A stretch of DNA of 35,499 bases from Chloroflexus islandicus (GTDB lineage Bacteria > Chloroflexota > Chloroflexia > Chloroflexales > Chloroflexaceae). Made by a program: the position numbers and the translations under genes. The notes beneath the pieces were generated by a model that was given only the letters and a program-made list of their open reading frames with translations, ran no database searches and had not been told where the DNA came from. Below are positions 7,571 through 15,349 of the stretch, in pieces (positions within the stretch are counted from its first letter, which is position 1; the number at the start of each line of letters is the position of its first letter). The DNA lies in the NCBI RefSeq assembly GCF_001650695.1, contig NZ_LWQS01000072.1:1-35499 (forward strand). Direction: 5' to 3'.

Positions 7571-9091
7571 GTGAGTCGCCAGCGCACCGTCTTGATCACG
7601 CTCGGCGTGATGATGAGCATGTTTATGGCCTCGATGGAGTCGACCGTTATTGCGACGGCGATGCCGAGCATTGTGCGCGATCTCGGCGATATCGAGAGCT
7701 TTAGCTGGGTGTTTGCGATCTATATGCTGACCAGCACCACTGCCGGGCCGATCTTTGGCCGGTTGTCGGATCTGTTTGGCCGGCGACCGGTCTATATGGC
7801 GGCGATTGCGATCTTTAGCCTTGGCTCGCTGTGGTGCGGCTTGGCGACGACGATGCCGGCGTTGATCGCGGCGCGGGCGTTGCAGGGGTTGGGAGCGGGC
7901 GGTTTGCTGCCGCTGGCGTTTATCATTGTTGGCGATATTTTTACGCTCGATCAACGGGCCAAGGTGCAAGGTCTCTTTGCTGGGGTGTGGGGCATTAGTT
8001 CGGTGATTGGGCCATTGATCGGCGGGTTTTTGGTCGATCAGATCTCGTGGCATTGGGTGTTCTGGGTCAATCTGCCGCCGGCAGCGATCGCGGCGGCGCT
8101 GGTGTGGGCAGCGTGGCGCGGCGTGACGCCAGCCGCCGGCGAGCGTCCACCGATCGATTACGCTGGCGCGGCGTTGCTGAGTGTAGGGGTCGTGTTGCTC
8201 TTGCTCGGCCTTGAGGCGCCGGCTTCGCTGGCCGGGATGGCGATGCTGAGCGCAGCGATCGCTACGCTCGCTTTGCTGGTCGTGGTCGAGCTGCGTGCGC
8301 CGGCGCCGATCTTGCCGGTGCGGTTGTTGCGTGACCGGATGTTTGCCGTCGCCTGCGCGCACGGCATTCTGGCTGGCGGGGTTTTGTTCGGCAGTATGAA
8401 TTATGTGCCGCTATTTGTGCAGGGCGTGTTGGGGGCGAGCGCCACGGAAGCCGGTACGACCTTGACGCCGATGATGCTGGGGTGGGTCTTTACCAGCGTG
8501 ATCGGCGGCAGGCTGTTGTTGCGGTATAGCTATCGCACGCTCACCATCGGCGGGATGGCGATCTTTGTGGTTGGCGCGTTCATGATGGCCCGCATCCGGC
8601 CCGATATGAGCCGGTTGGAACTGGCGATTGCGTTGGGACTGATGGGGATCGGGATGGGCGCGAGCATTCCTTCGTTCCTGATTGCGGTGCAGAGTACGGT
8701 GGCGCGCAATGTGTTGGGGGCGGCGACGGCTAGTTTGCAGTTTTCGCGCACGATTGGCGGTACGATCGGCGTGGCCGCGCTCGGCACGTTGTTGACGAGC
8801 CGGTTAACGGCGGAATTGGCGGCGCGCGGCTTGCAACCCGACGCTATTCCCGTCGATGCACTGATCGGCGAGGGGGCCAACGCAGTGACGTTATCCGGCG
8901 AGCCGCGCCTCGCGCTGGCTGCCGCGCTGGCCGCCGTCTTCACGGCGCCGTTGATCTTCGCGCTGGCCGCGCTGGCCGTGACCTTCCTTGCCCCGGCGCA
9001 TAGCCCCGACGATCTGCGCCGGCAGCGCGCGCGCAATGATGAGGTCAGAGCAACTCCGCAGCATGCCGTGTTGACAGGCGCCAATGAATAA
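7571..9091 (+). CDS. MFS drug exporter, DHA2 (EmrB/QacA-like, 14-TM) family
   Basis: The product is 506 aa, the usual length for a 14-helix proton-coupled multidrug exporter of the inner membrane. Helix 1 carries MESTVIATAMPSI (about 22-34), the DHA2 form of motif D1. Motif A is GRLSDLFGRRPV (about 63-74), the cytoplasmic loop 2-3 gate. Motif C-like sequence in TM5 reads SSVIGPLIGGFLVD. The start is GTG 7571, set by AAGGAG at 7559-7564 with a 6-nt spacing; no nearby ATG has a ribosome site. It follows a repeat-rich spacer and is followed by an imperfect small palindrome, so it is probably monocistronic. The substrate cannot be predicted: family members export dyes, antibiotics or lipids. Confidence 0.9.
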   Translation: MSRQRTVLITLGVMMSMFMASMESTVIATAMPSIVRDLGDIESFSWVFAIYMLTSTTAGPIFGRLSDLFGRRPVYMAAIAIFSLGSLWCGLATTMPALIAARALQGLGAGGLLPLAFIIVGDIFTLDQRAKVQGLFAGVWGISSVIGPLIGGFLVDQISWHWVFWVNLPPAAIAAALVWAAWRGVTPAAGERPPIDYAGAALLSVGVVLLLLGLEAPASLAGMAMLSAAIATLALLVVVELRAPAPILPVRLLRDRMFAVACAHGILAGGVLFGSMNYVPLFVQGVLGASATEAGTTLTPMMLGWVFTSVIGGRLLLRYSYRTLTIGGMAIFVVGAFMMARIRPDMSRLELAIALGLMGIGMGASIPSFLIAVQSTVARNVLGAATASLQFSRTIGGTIGVAALGTLLTSRLTAELAARGLQPDAIPVDALIGEGANAVTLSGEPRLALAAALAAVFTAPLIFALAALAVTFLAPAHSPDDLRRQRARNDEVRATPQHAVLTGANE

Positions 9092-9130
9092 CGTACAGCC
9101 ACGCGGCGGTGCGGCTCTTACCTATGCTGA

Positions 9131-9147
9131 CAAAACGAAGCGTTTTG
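9131..9147. promoter_or_regulatory. Perfect 7-bp inverted repeat before the galK promoter
   Basis: CAAAACG and CGTTTTG flank a 3-nt loop, directly upstream of the galK -35 box (9155). It could be an operator for galK or a weak terminator for the MFS gene. It has neither a GC-rich stem nor a T tract, so I prefer the operator reading, with low confidence. Confidence 0.35.
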
Positions 9148-9154
9148 CATATCA

Positions 9155-9185
9155 TTGACAGCACGGCGCCAAAAGGTGCTATACT
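9155..9185 (+). promoter_or_regulatory. galK promoter (TTGACA, extended -10 TGCTATACT)
   Basis: A consensus -35 TTGACA (9155-9160) is followed after 19 bp by TATACT (9180-9185), which is preceded by TGC and so forms an extended -10. The start would be near 9192. GAGGAG (9209-9214) precedes the ATG at 9223 by 8 nt. Confidence 0.6.
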
Positions 9186-9222
9186 CCGCAGCAGGCATTG
9201 ACGCCGCTGAGGAGTAATCGCT

Positions 9223-10395
9223 ATGTTTGAATTGTCTACCCTCTACGCCGCGTTTGAGCGGTATTTCGGCCATCCTCCTACTCGCATCGCCCGCGCCCCC
9301 GGCCGGGTGAATCTGATCGGTGAGCATACCGACTACAACGACGGCTTCGTCTTTCCGATGGCGCTCGATCGGGCGACCTACGTGGCTGCGCGCCCGCGCT
9401 CTGATCGAATCGTGCGTGTGTTTAGCGTTAAATTCCGTGAAGAGGATCAGTTTGACCTCGACCAGATCGTGCGTGACGATCAACGCCAGTGGGTCAATTA
9501 CATTCGCGGCGTGGCCAAAGGCTTGCTGGCCCGCGATTTACCGTTGCGCGGGGCCGATCTCTTGATCGATAGCGATGTGCCTGCCGGTAGCGGTCTCTCA
9601 TCGTCGGCGGCGCTGGAGGTAGCGGTTGGGTACACGTTCCAACTGCTCAACAATATCAATCTGCTCGGCGAAGAGTTGGCGCTGCTGGCCCAAGGCGCTG
9701 AGCATTCGTTCGTCGGGGTGAAGTGCGGGATTATGGATCAGTTGATCGCTGCGTTGGGTGAAGCCGGCCATGCGCTGTTGATCGATTGCCGTGACCTGAG
9801 CTACCGTCCGGTGCCGATCCCGGCCAGTGTGCGGGTGGTGGTCTGCGATAGCGGCGTGCGCCACCGGCTAGCCGGTTCGGAGTACAACCAGCGCCGGGCC
9901 GGGTGCGAAGAGGCGGTGCGCTTGCTGAAGCCGGCGTTGGGCAAGATCCAAGCCCTGCGCGACGTGCGCTTGACCGATCTAGCCGAGCATGGCCATCTAT
10001 TGCCACCTGACCTGCTGCCGCTCGCGCGCCATGTCGTCAGTGAGAATGAGCGCACACTCGCCGCCGCCGATGCCCTCGCCGCCGGTGATCTGGTCAAGAT
10101 GGGCCAGTTGATGGTCGAGTCGCACCATAGTCTGCGTGACGATTACCGGGTCAGCGTACCCGAACTCGATACGCTGGTTGAGTTGGCGTTGGCTGCGCCG
10201 GGGTGTTACGGCAGCCGGATGACTGGCGGCGGCTTTGGCGGCAGTACGGTGTCGCTGGTCGAAGCCGATCGGGTGGATGAATTTGTCGCTGCAATGATCG
10301 CCGGCTACGCTATTCGCACCGGCCGCACCATGCAGCCGCTGGTCTGCACCGCCGGCGCCGGCGTCTCGTGTGTCTATGCCAGCGAAGAGGAGTGA
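9223..10395 (+). CDS. galK: Galactokinase
   Basis: This cytosolic GHMP-family kinase phosphorylates alpha-D-galactose at C1 with ATP, the first committed step of the Leloir pathway. At 390 aa it has family length. The galactokinase signature [19 protein letters not shown] lies at residues 27-45, the ATP-binding GHMP motif [12 protein letters not shown] at 119-130, and the catalytic Asp in KCGIMDQL (Asp172). GHMP motif 3 is [14 protein letters not shown] near residue 330. All key residues are present, so it should be active. The start is ATG 9223 with GAGGAG 8 nt upstream. The alpha/beta hydrolase gene begins 3 nt after its stop, with its ribosome site inside galK. No galT or galE is in the window, so the rest of the pathway must be encoded elsewhere. 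Confidence 0.95.
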   Translation: MFELSTLYAAFERYFGHPPTRIARAPGRVNLIGEHTDYNDGFVFPMALDRATYVAARPRSDRIVRVFSVKFREEDQFDLDQIVRDDQRQWVNYIRGVAKGLLARDLPLRGADLLIDSDVPAGSGLSSSAALEVAVGYTFQLLNNINLLGEELALLAQGAEHSFVGVKCGIMDQLIAALGEAGHALLIDCRDLSYRPVPIPASVRVVVCDSGVRHRLAGSEYNQRRAGCEEAVRLLKPALGKIQALRDVRLTDLAEHGHLLPPDLLPLARHVVSENERTLAAADALAAGDLVKMGQLMVESHHSLRDDYRVSVPELDTLVELALAAPGCYGSRMTGGGFGGSTVSLVEADRVDEFVAAMIAGYAIRTGRTMQPLVCTAGAGVSCVYASEEE

Positions 10396-10398
10396 ACG

Positions 10399-11349
10399 AT
10401 GCTCGGACAACTCTTCACCCCGCTTTCGACCGCAGCAGTACCGTTGATCTATGGCCTGAGCCATCGCGCGCTGCTGCGGTTAGGCGCGACCAGCCACGAA
10501 CGGCGTTTGGCCGGGATTCGCGCCCATTACTATGCCATGCCGGCACGCGGTGAAGGCAACCTGCCGGTGCTGCTCTTGCACGGCATCGCCGACCGCGCCC
10601 AAACGTGGTCATTCGTAATGCCAAAGCTCACGACGATTGGCCCGGTCTACGCGCTCGATTTAGCCGGGTTTGGCTTGAGCGGCTTCCCGCCCGGCCAGCG
10701 CTATGCCACTATCGAACAGCAGACGGCGCTGGTGCAGGCGATGATCCGCGAGGTGATCGGGCGGCCAACCCTGATTGTAGGCAACTCGATGGGGGGGTGG
10801 ATCGCGGTGCGAGTGGCGCTCGCCACGCCGGAACTGGTCGCCGGCATCGTCTTGCTGGCGCCGGGAGGGGCCATCTTGCGCGGGAGAGAGTCGTGGGAGC
10901 CGTTCCTGCACACGATTGAGCTGCCCGATGGGCGCACCGTGCGGAAAGTGTTGCGCCAGATGTATGGCCGCCCGCCCTTGCCGCTCTATTTTGCCGGCGA
11001 AGGGTTGCGTTCCATTTTCCGGCGCGACCCGGTGACGCAATTCGTCGCCGCGCTCGACGAACATGCGCTCTTGCGTCCGGAGGATCTGCGCGCGCTGCGA
11101 GTGCCGGTGGCGATGATCTGGGGTGAAGACGATTATTTCATTCCGCGCGAATCACGCGATTTCTTCTGCGCCAATCTGCCGCACGCGCGAGTCATATTCT
11201 TGCCCCGCTGCGGCCACATGCCGCAACAACAACGTCCGCGTGAAGTAGCGGCCTTCATTCGCGAGTTTGCCCGCGAATTAGCCGCAGCCTCAAACCCACA
11301 ACGCACCAGCGGGCACGAGACGGCGACGCCAAACCGATCGGCCACCTGA
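10399..11349 (+). CDS. Alpha/beta-hydrolase fold protein
   Basis: The product is 316 aa and has the full catalytic triad pattern of soluble alpha/beta hydrolases. LPVLLLHGIADRAQTW carries the oxyanion HG motif. VGNSMGGW is the nucleophile elbow with Ser, IWGEDDYFIP holds the acid residue, and PRCGHMPQQQRP holds the histidine. A cap domain of about 70 residues lies between strands 6 and 7. The overall look is MhpC-like (C-C hydrolase or esterase), but substrate specificity cannot be assigned. It starts 3 nt after the galK stop with GAGGAG (10387-10392) as its ribosome site, so it is co-transcribed and translationally coupled with galK. There is no signal peptide. A strong terminator at 11405-11435 closes the operon. 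Confidence 0.85.
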   Translation: MLGQLFTPLSTAAVPLIYGLSHRALLRLGATSHERRLAGIRAHYYAMPARGEGNLPVLLLHGIADRAQTWSFVMPKLTTIGPVYALDLAGFGLSGFPPGQRYATIEQQTALVQAMIREVIGRPTLIVGNSMGGWIAVRVALATPELVAGIVLLAPGGAILRGRESWEPFLHTIELPDGRTVRKVLRQMYGRPPLPLYFAGEGLRSIFRRDPVTQFVAALDEHALLRPEDLRALRVPVAMIWGEDDYFIPRESRDFFCANLPHARVIFLPRCGHMPQQQRPREVAAFIREFARELAAASNPQRTSGHETATPNRSAT

Positions 11350-11367
11350 GCATGCAACCAAACGCGG

Positions 11368-11373
11368 TATAAT
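11368..11373 (+). promoter_or_regulatory. Possible -10 box between hydrolase stop and terminator
   Basis: TATAAT lies 19 nt after the hydrolase stop and about 32 nt before the terminator stem. If used, it would give only a short RNA of about 55 nt ending at 11435. No -35 box is seen, so this is a weak call. Confidence 0.25.
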
Positions 11374-11404
11374 ACCTGCTGTATACGCTCGTGCTGAGCA
11401 CAAT

Positions 11405-11435
11405 AACCACCGCACTAAAAGCGGTGGTTCTTTGT
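11405..11435 (+). terminator. Intrinsic terminator of the galK-hydrolase operon
   Basis: AACCACCGC (11405-11413) and GCGGTGGTT (11421-11429) form a perfect 9-bp stem with a 7-nt loop, followed by the T-rich CTTTGT. A further small palindrome GTGCTGAGCAC (11391-11401) precedes it. Confidence 0.8.
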
Positions 11436-11457
11436 CTAAAACCTACCGTATCTGCCA

Positions 11458-11463
11458 TATAAT
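11458..11463 (+). promoter_or_regulatory. -10 box of the 72-aa protein gene
   Basis: A perfect TATAAT lies just after the upstream terminator and 23 nt before the ATG at 11487. AAGGAG (11472-11477) follows as the ribosome site. No clear -35 box is present. Confidence 0.5.
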
Positions 11464-11486
11464 ATCAGCACAAGGAGCTGCCAACG

Positions 11487-11705
11487 ATGATCCTCTCTGG
11501 CATTCGCGAAGCCGTGCTGCTTGAAGTGCAGCGGATTGATATTCACGGCACCATCTTCTACGACGTCACGTTTCACCACGAAGGCGAAACCCAAGCGATC
11601 CGGGCTCGGATTGGGGCCGAGAGCGTCTACCCGCATCCACAGGCAGGCGATCCGGTGCGAGTGAGTTACATTATGGGGGTGGTCACGCAGATTGCGCCTC
11701 GCTAG
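11487..11705 (+). CDS. Small beta-rich hypothetical protein (72 aa)
   Basis: I do not recognise a named family. The 72-aa product has no signal peptide or membrane segment. Its pattern of alternating hydrophobic residues (AVLLEVQRIDIHGTIFYDVT, then VRVSYIMGVVTQI) suggests a small beta-barrel, perhaps OB- or SH3-like. The coding call rests on its own TATAAT (11458), AAGGAG 9 nt before the ATG, a clean codon pattern, and isolation behind a terminator. It is followed by tandem repeats and by the convergent response-regulator gene. Function unknown. Confidence 0.65.
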   Translation: MILSGIREAVLLEVQRIDIHGTIFYDVTFHHEGETQAIRARIGAESVYPHPQAGDPVRVSYIMGVVTQIAPR

Positions 11706-11791
11706 ACAACGAATGGGGGAACGAATGAACGAATGAGGGAGTGAAGGGTGGGGTTGCGGTTTGTTGGCGGGTGAGCGATTGATTACGGCGT

Positions 11792-11990
11792 GACGACGGC
11801 AATAACGCGAGGCCGCAGTGGGGGCCAACTAACGCTGTGGGTGATGGTCTACGGCGCGACGACGGCAATAACGCGAGGCCGCAGTGGGGATCGCCAACCG
11901 GCGCCGTGGGTGATGGCCAGAGGTGCTATGACCGTAACAACGCGAGACCGCAGTAGGGGTCGCCAACCAGCACGTTCGCTGATGGCCCGC
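11792..11990. repeat. Three tandem copies of the 3' end of the response-regulator gene
   Basis: Units begin near 11792, 11858 and 11927, with repeat distances of 66 and 69 bp, both multiples of three. Each carries a version of ACGCGAGGCCGCAGTGGGG. The rightmost copy is the coding 3' end of the minus-strand regulator (its last about 20 codons). The two outer copies lie beyond its stop at 11926-11928 and remain open in the same frame, encoding variants of VGDPHCGLALLPSSRR. The segment 11706-11791 between the 72-aa gene and the first copy shows nothing else. Confidence 0.8.
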
Positions 11991-12594
11991 CGGCAATTTG
12001 CTGGCAGAGCGCTTGCCATGTCGCTGCGAGCAACGGCAGATTGTGGATCTGCCCACGTCCCCACACTGACTGCAACAACTCTTCTGGGGTGAAGGTGCGG
12101 TAGGGGGATTCAGCCAAGACGCTGAGCAAGGTAAACGACGGCAGATCGAGGGTAAGCGGGCGGCCATAGTACGTAATAGTGCGTGCCGCTAGATCGAAAA
12201 CAAAGGGGCCAAGCGTAAATGGCGGCGGCGCATAACGCTGCCGGCGCCGCAACTGCGCCCGCACCCGCGCCATCAGTTCATCGGCGCGAAACGGCCGGGT
12301 GACATAGTCATCAATACCCTGCGCGAATGCCGTCACAACCAGCCGGTCGTGCCGCGGCCCTAAAACGACCAGCGTACCGGGATATTGAGTACGTAGCGCA
12401 TTGAGCAGATCGAGATGATCGCTGCCCGGCAGATCGATCAACGCGAGATCGATCTGCCGGTTCAGCGTGTCGAATAAGACGGCAGCGCCTCTCGCTATTT
12501 GAACGTAATATCCAGCGGACGTGAGCAGCGGCGATAGATATTCATCAATATATTCGCCCAGTCCGCCAATCAAGATACCATACGGAACGCTCAT
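11926..12594 (-). CDS. OmpR-type response regulator with degenerate receiver domain
   Basis: The product is 222 aa: an N-terminal receiver-like domain (about 1-118) and a C-terminal winged-helix DNA-binding domain (about 125-222). The phosphoacceptor-like Asp54 (DLALIDLP) is present. However, the acidic pair that binds Mg2+ near residues 9-11 is replaced by GG in ILIGGLGE, the switch Thr/Ser near 79 is Gly (VVLGPR), and the conserved Lys near 100 is Arg (DDYVTRPF). Normal phosphotransfer is therefore doubtful, and it may act as a phosphorylation-independent regulator. The winged helix looks intact (FTPEELLQSVWGR as part of the transactivation loop), with a slightly unusual final wing ending VGDPYCGLALL. 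It lies 44 bp after the DUF4230 gene on the same strand, probably in one transcript. No histidine kinase is adjacent. The start is ATG 12594 with GGGGA close by. Confidence 0.8.
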   Translation of the reverse strand: MSVPYGILIGGLGEYIDEYLSPLLTSAGYYVQIARGAAVLFDTLNRQIDLALIDLPGSDHLDLLNALRTQYPGTLVVLGPRHDRLVVTAFAQGIDDYVTRPFRADELMARVRAQLRRRQRYAPPPFTLGPFVFDLAARTITYYGRPLTLDLPSFTLLSVLAESPYRTFTPEELLQSVWGRGQIHNLPLLAATWQALCQQIAGGPSANVLVGDPYCGLALLRS

Positions 12595-12638
12595 TCCCCA
12601 ACGCCTCGATTTCAGAGACTAAATTGCTATTTCCATTG

Positions 12639-13439
12639 CTACGGTATAACTTTGCATTCTGCCGGTGGTGAGGTAATCACCTCAACCACGACGCCATCCA
12701 TCAGACCCAAAAACTGGCGTAGCGCTAGCTCGGCATTGCGTGTTCCCTGTTCCATAATCCCGTCTTCACACGCCGCTTGCAGGATCTGCTGTTCGGCTGC
12801 TTGCCGCGCCATCGTTTCAAGGTTGGGGTTTTCAGGGGCAAAGAGACCGCGATCGCGGCTATAGACGCGCGTTTTGCTGTTGTCGAGCGTCGCACTCAAG
12901 ACTTGCACCGGCGGTAGCCGCACGGTGATCTGTTTTCCATCAGGCGAAACTGTGACGGCGTCGGGCGTGAGCCGGCTAAGATCAACGCCAACCACCACGG
13001 TGCCATGGGCGATCAGCAAGAGGGCATCACCCGCTAACCAGTCACCGATAATCGGAATATTGCTCCCTTGGCGAATGTCGATCACCCGCTCGATCGTATA
13101 TTTGCTAGTTTCCAGCCGGCTCAGTTGCTGAATCCGTTGCACCACCGCCGCGCCGCTGATGATCTGCGGGGTTGGCGTCTGCACAATCACTTGCGGGTTC
13201 GGCACTAACGAGCCAAGATCATTCAGCCGTTGCGACAGCCAAAACACGCCGAGCCCGCCTACCAGTACGAAGAGCAGAAAGATGATGAATGACGCCGGCC
13301 ACCCGCCGCTCACCGATCGCGAACGGTAACGAACAGGGAGCGGTTCATCCCAGTCATCGTCAATCCACTCGCGCTGCCGGCGCAACCGCGACAACCGTTG
13401 CGCCCGGCGGCGGATATCATCATCATCGTCGTCGTACAT
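12639..13439 (-). CDS. DUF4230 single-pass membrane protein
   Basis: The product is 266 aa. An acidic stretch at the very N-terminus (MYDDDDDD) is followed by a basic, Arg-rich cytosolic segment, one membrane helix (FIIFLLFVLVGGLGVFWL, about residues 50-67), and an extracytoplasmic domain. That domain resembles DUF4230: VIVQTPTPQIISGAAVV, VGVDLSRL and ITVRLPPVQVLSATLD, then a helical tail (MARQAAEQQILQAAC). The family has no known enzymatic activity; members are membrane-bound and often near envelope genes. I chose ATG 13439 because GAGG lies 7 nt upstream; two earlier in-frame starts (13451, 13472) lack such a site. It is followed by the response regulator 44 bp later. Confidence 0.7.
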   Translation of the reverse strand: MYDDDDDDIRRRAQRLSRLRRQREWIDDDWDEPLPVRYRSRSVSGGWPASFIIFLLFVLVGGLGVFWLSQRLNDLGSLVPNPQVIVQTPTPQIISGAAVVQRIQQLSRLETSKYTIERVIDIRQGSNIPIIGDWLAGDALLLIAHGTVVVGVDLSRLTPDAVTVSPDGKQITVRLPPVQVLSATLDNSKTRVYSRDRGLFAPENPNLETMARQAAEQQILQAACEDGIMEQGTRNAELALRQFLGLMDGVVVEVITSPPAECKVIP

Positions 13440-13582
13440 CGGAAACCTCATGAGCGATTGTGTTGTTATCACACCGTTGCGAAAAAGATGTGGTACAGAT
13501 TTAGCGATCGAGCCTCTCTCACAAGCACTGCCACCTTCTCAGTCAACGTTCGCAACGACCCTTCTCGCACCCCGTGTCGCTG

Positions 13583-14323
13583 CTACACTTTCGCGCCAAC
13601 GTGAATAGCAACCGCACCCAACCCGTACAACCGGTAGAAGACGTGACGCCAACCGGCTTCCTCCATCATCGCCGCCAATCGATCGGGGGAAGGAAAGGCG
13701 CGCGCCGACTGGGGCAGATATGTATAAGCGCGCCGGTCGCCGCCGAGCAAGGCGCCGATCCACGGCACAATCTGCTCGAAGTAGACACGATGCCCCCAGC
13801 GGATGATGGGGTTGCGCGGGCGGGCGACTTCGAGGCAGGCCATCATCGCGCCGGGCCGGGCCACGCGGTACATTTCGCGCAACGCAGCGGGAATATCGGT
13901 CACGTTGCGTAACACGAAACCGGTGGTAATCGCGTCGAAGGTATTGTCAGGGAATGGCAGCCGGAGCGCATCACCGGCCACAAACGCTGCCCGGCCTGCC
14001 GCCGCCAATTCGGCAATTTTGGACTGGCCGGCCTGCATCATTGGCAGGGTAAAATCAACCCCGACGACGATGCCATCCCGCGTCCACGCGGCCAACTCCG
14101 GCAAGAAGTCGCCGGTGCCGGTGCCGACATCGAGCGCGCGGCCATTCACCGGCGGCGCGACATATTCAACCACTTTGCGCCGCCAACCTTGATCCAACCC
14201 AAAAGTCATCACCCGATTGACCCGATCGTAACCGCGGGCAATGCGGGCGAACATCTGCTCAACATAGGCCGCTTTTTCTTCCGGCGGCGGTAATACGTTG
14301 GTTGTTAATCGATCTGGGGCCAT
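13583..14323 (-). CDS. menG: Demethylmenaquinone methyltransferase (UbiE/MenG)
   Basis: The 246-aa protein is a class I SAM methyltransferase of the UbiE/MenG family, catalysing the final C-methylation of demethylmenaquinone to menaquinone. Family marks are IARGYDRVNRVMTFGLDQGW near the N-terminus, SAM motif I LDVGTGTGDF, the acidic-loop region VGVDFTLPMM, and DAITTGFVLRNV with the VLRNV signature of UbiE. C-terminal YTYLPQSARAFPSPDRLA is typical too. The start is ATG 14323 with GAGGG 6 nt upstream. It lies 90 bp after the asparaginase-like gene; the spacer carries a GCCGCAC/GTGCGGC hairpin. In a Chloroflexota setting menaquinone would be the respiratory and photosynthetic quinone, so MenG is the fitting symbol. 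Confidence 0.9.
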   Translation of the reverse strand: MAPDRLTTNVLPPPEEKAAYVEQMFARIARGYDRVNRVMTFGLDQGWRRKVVEYVAPPVNGRALDVGTGTGDFLPELAAWTRDGIVVGVDFTLPMMQAGQSKIAELAAAGRAAFVAGDALRLPFPDNTFDAITTGFVLRNVTDIPAALREMYRVARPGAMMACLEVARPRNPIIRWGHRVYFEQIVPWIGALLGGDRRAYTYLPQSARAFPSPDRLAAMMEEAGWRHVFYRLYGLGAVAIHVGAKV

Positions 14324-14351
14324 GGATTCCCTCGATAATTATTGTTTGGGA

Positions 14352-14369
14352 GCCGCACCGCTGTGCGGC
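14352..14369. repeat. GCCGCAC/GTGCGGC hairpin
   Basis: A perfect 7-bp stem with loop CGCT lies in the spacer between the asparaginase-like gene and menG. A sister copy with loop GGCG follows rex at 25492-25509, and an imperfect one follows the MFS gene near 9100. It belongs to a small family of intergenic hairpins. Confidence 0.6.
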
Positions 14370-14413
14370 GCTACGGGATGGACGTTCGTATTAAAACATA
14401 CGGACGGGTGACA

Positions 14414-15349
14414 TTATGCGGATGGGCGAAATAACGCGCGCAACTCAGCGGGCGAACGGGCCACGGCCAACGCAGCCATTAACTTCAACCGCGCTTTCAC
14501 CCCGCTCAGATTGGGGGCGAAGATCACGCCCAATTTGCGCAAATCATGATACGCGCCGACGAAGCCAAATTCGTCACCCAACCCGCCGGCGCCGGCCCGG
14601 CTCGCCGCCACTACCGGAATCCGCCGTTGCACCGCTTCACCTAGCGCCGGCAGCCACCACGGCGGCACCCGCCCGCTCCCCAAGGTCTCAATTACGATCC
14701 CGGCCACGTTATCGGTAATGCTGTGGCGCAATTGCCGGTCATCAGCTCCCTGAGCGACCCGGATCAAATCAACCGGCTCAACCAAGCGCGGCGCGGCGAT
14801 GTGTTGCCGCGCCAGCGGACGCCACCGTAGATGGGCATGGTCACCTTCCACCCGGCCTACTGCGCCCTCGGCAGCGGTAAACATGCCGGTTCCCTGACTA
14901 AAGTGCGATTGTACGACCGCTGCCGCATAAATGGTATCATCAACCACCACCAACGCGCCCAACCCGGATGCTGCCGGTGTCGCCGCAACGGTAATCGCCG
15001 CCTGCAGGCCATTAGTCGCAGTAGCGCCGCTGGCATTCAGGCGCGGCAGACTAGTGACTGCCAATGGTGGGCCATCAGGCAAGAGCAGATCGATCAAATA
15101 GGCCGTCTCTTCGAGCGTATCACTACCGGAAGCAACCACGATCCCGTCATACATGTCGCGCAGCGTGTTGATCCGCTGCACCAACGCCAAGACCTGCTGC
15201 GGCGTCAGATGGCTACCGGGTAAATTCGTGAATTCTTCAATAGTCACGATCAAATCAGAACGCAACGCCAATGGCTGGTCGTCACGGCTGCCGAGCGCGC
15301 GCCGGACAACCAAAGCGCCACCGGTTGAGAGGATTAAAATCTTTGGCAT
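14414..15349 (-). CDS. L-asparaginase-family protein lacking the catalytic threonine and lysine
   Basis: The 311-aa protein aligns along its whole length with bacterial type I/II L-asparaginases: LILSTGG near the N-terminus, MYDGIVVASGSDTLEETAYL in place of the HGTDTMEETA motif, and VVVDDTIYAA in the middle. Key changes are visible. The nucleophile of TGGT (Thr12 in the E. coli enzyme) is Ala12 here (STGGALVV). The second threonine in HGTDT is Ser76, and the histidine of that motif is Ser. The catalytic lysine of the DVTK motif has no counterpart (VVQSHF). Asparagine hydrolysis is therefore unlikely by the usual mechanism; a binding or regulatory role, or altered chemistry, is possible. The start is ATG 15349, overlapping the 3' end of the methyltransferase gene by 16 bp. 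It is part of the long minus-strand operon. Confidence 0.8.
   Translation of the reverse strand: MPKILILSTGGALVVRRALGSRDDQPLALRSDLIVTIEEFTNLPGSHLTPQQVLALVQRINTLRDMYDGIVVASGSDTLEETAYLIDLLLPDGPPLAVTSLPRLNASGATATNGLQAAITVAATPAASGLGALVVVDDTIYAAAVVQSHFSQGTGMFTAAEGAVGRVEGDHAHLRWRPLARQHIAAPRLVEPVDLIRVAQGADDRQLRHSITDNVAGIVIETLGSGRVPPWWLPALGEAVQRRIPVVAASRAGAGGLGDEFGFVGAYHDLRKLGVIFAPNLSGVKARLKLMAALAVARSPAELRALFRPSA

Noticed and set aside
6475-7574. Open frames of 72-163 codons on both strands in the second repeat spacer
   Set aside because: Same repeat-derived low-complexity peptides; no ribosome site or family pattern.
7547-8362. 271-codon minus-strand frame rich in His, Arg and Gln
   Set aside because: It is the antisense shadow of the MFS transporter gene, whose membrane pattern and motifs are clear.
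11792-11990. Tandem repeats considered as a CRISPR array
   Set aside because: Only three units with 66- and 69-bp distances and no conserved-repeat/variable-spacer structure; the units are whole copies of a gene end.
14414-15349. Straight annotation as active L-asparaginase
   Set aside because: The nucleophilic threonine and catalytic lysine are replaced, so only family membership is claimed.
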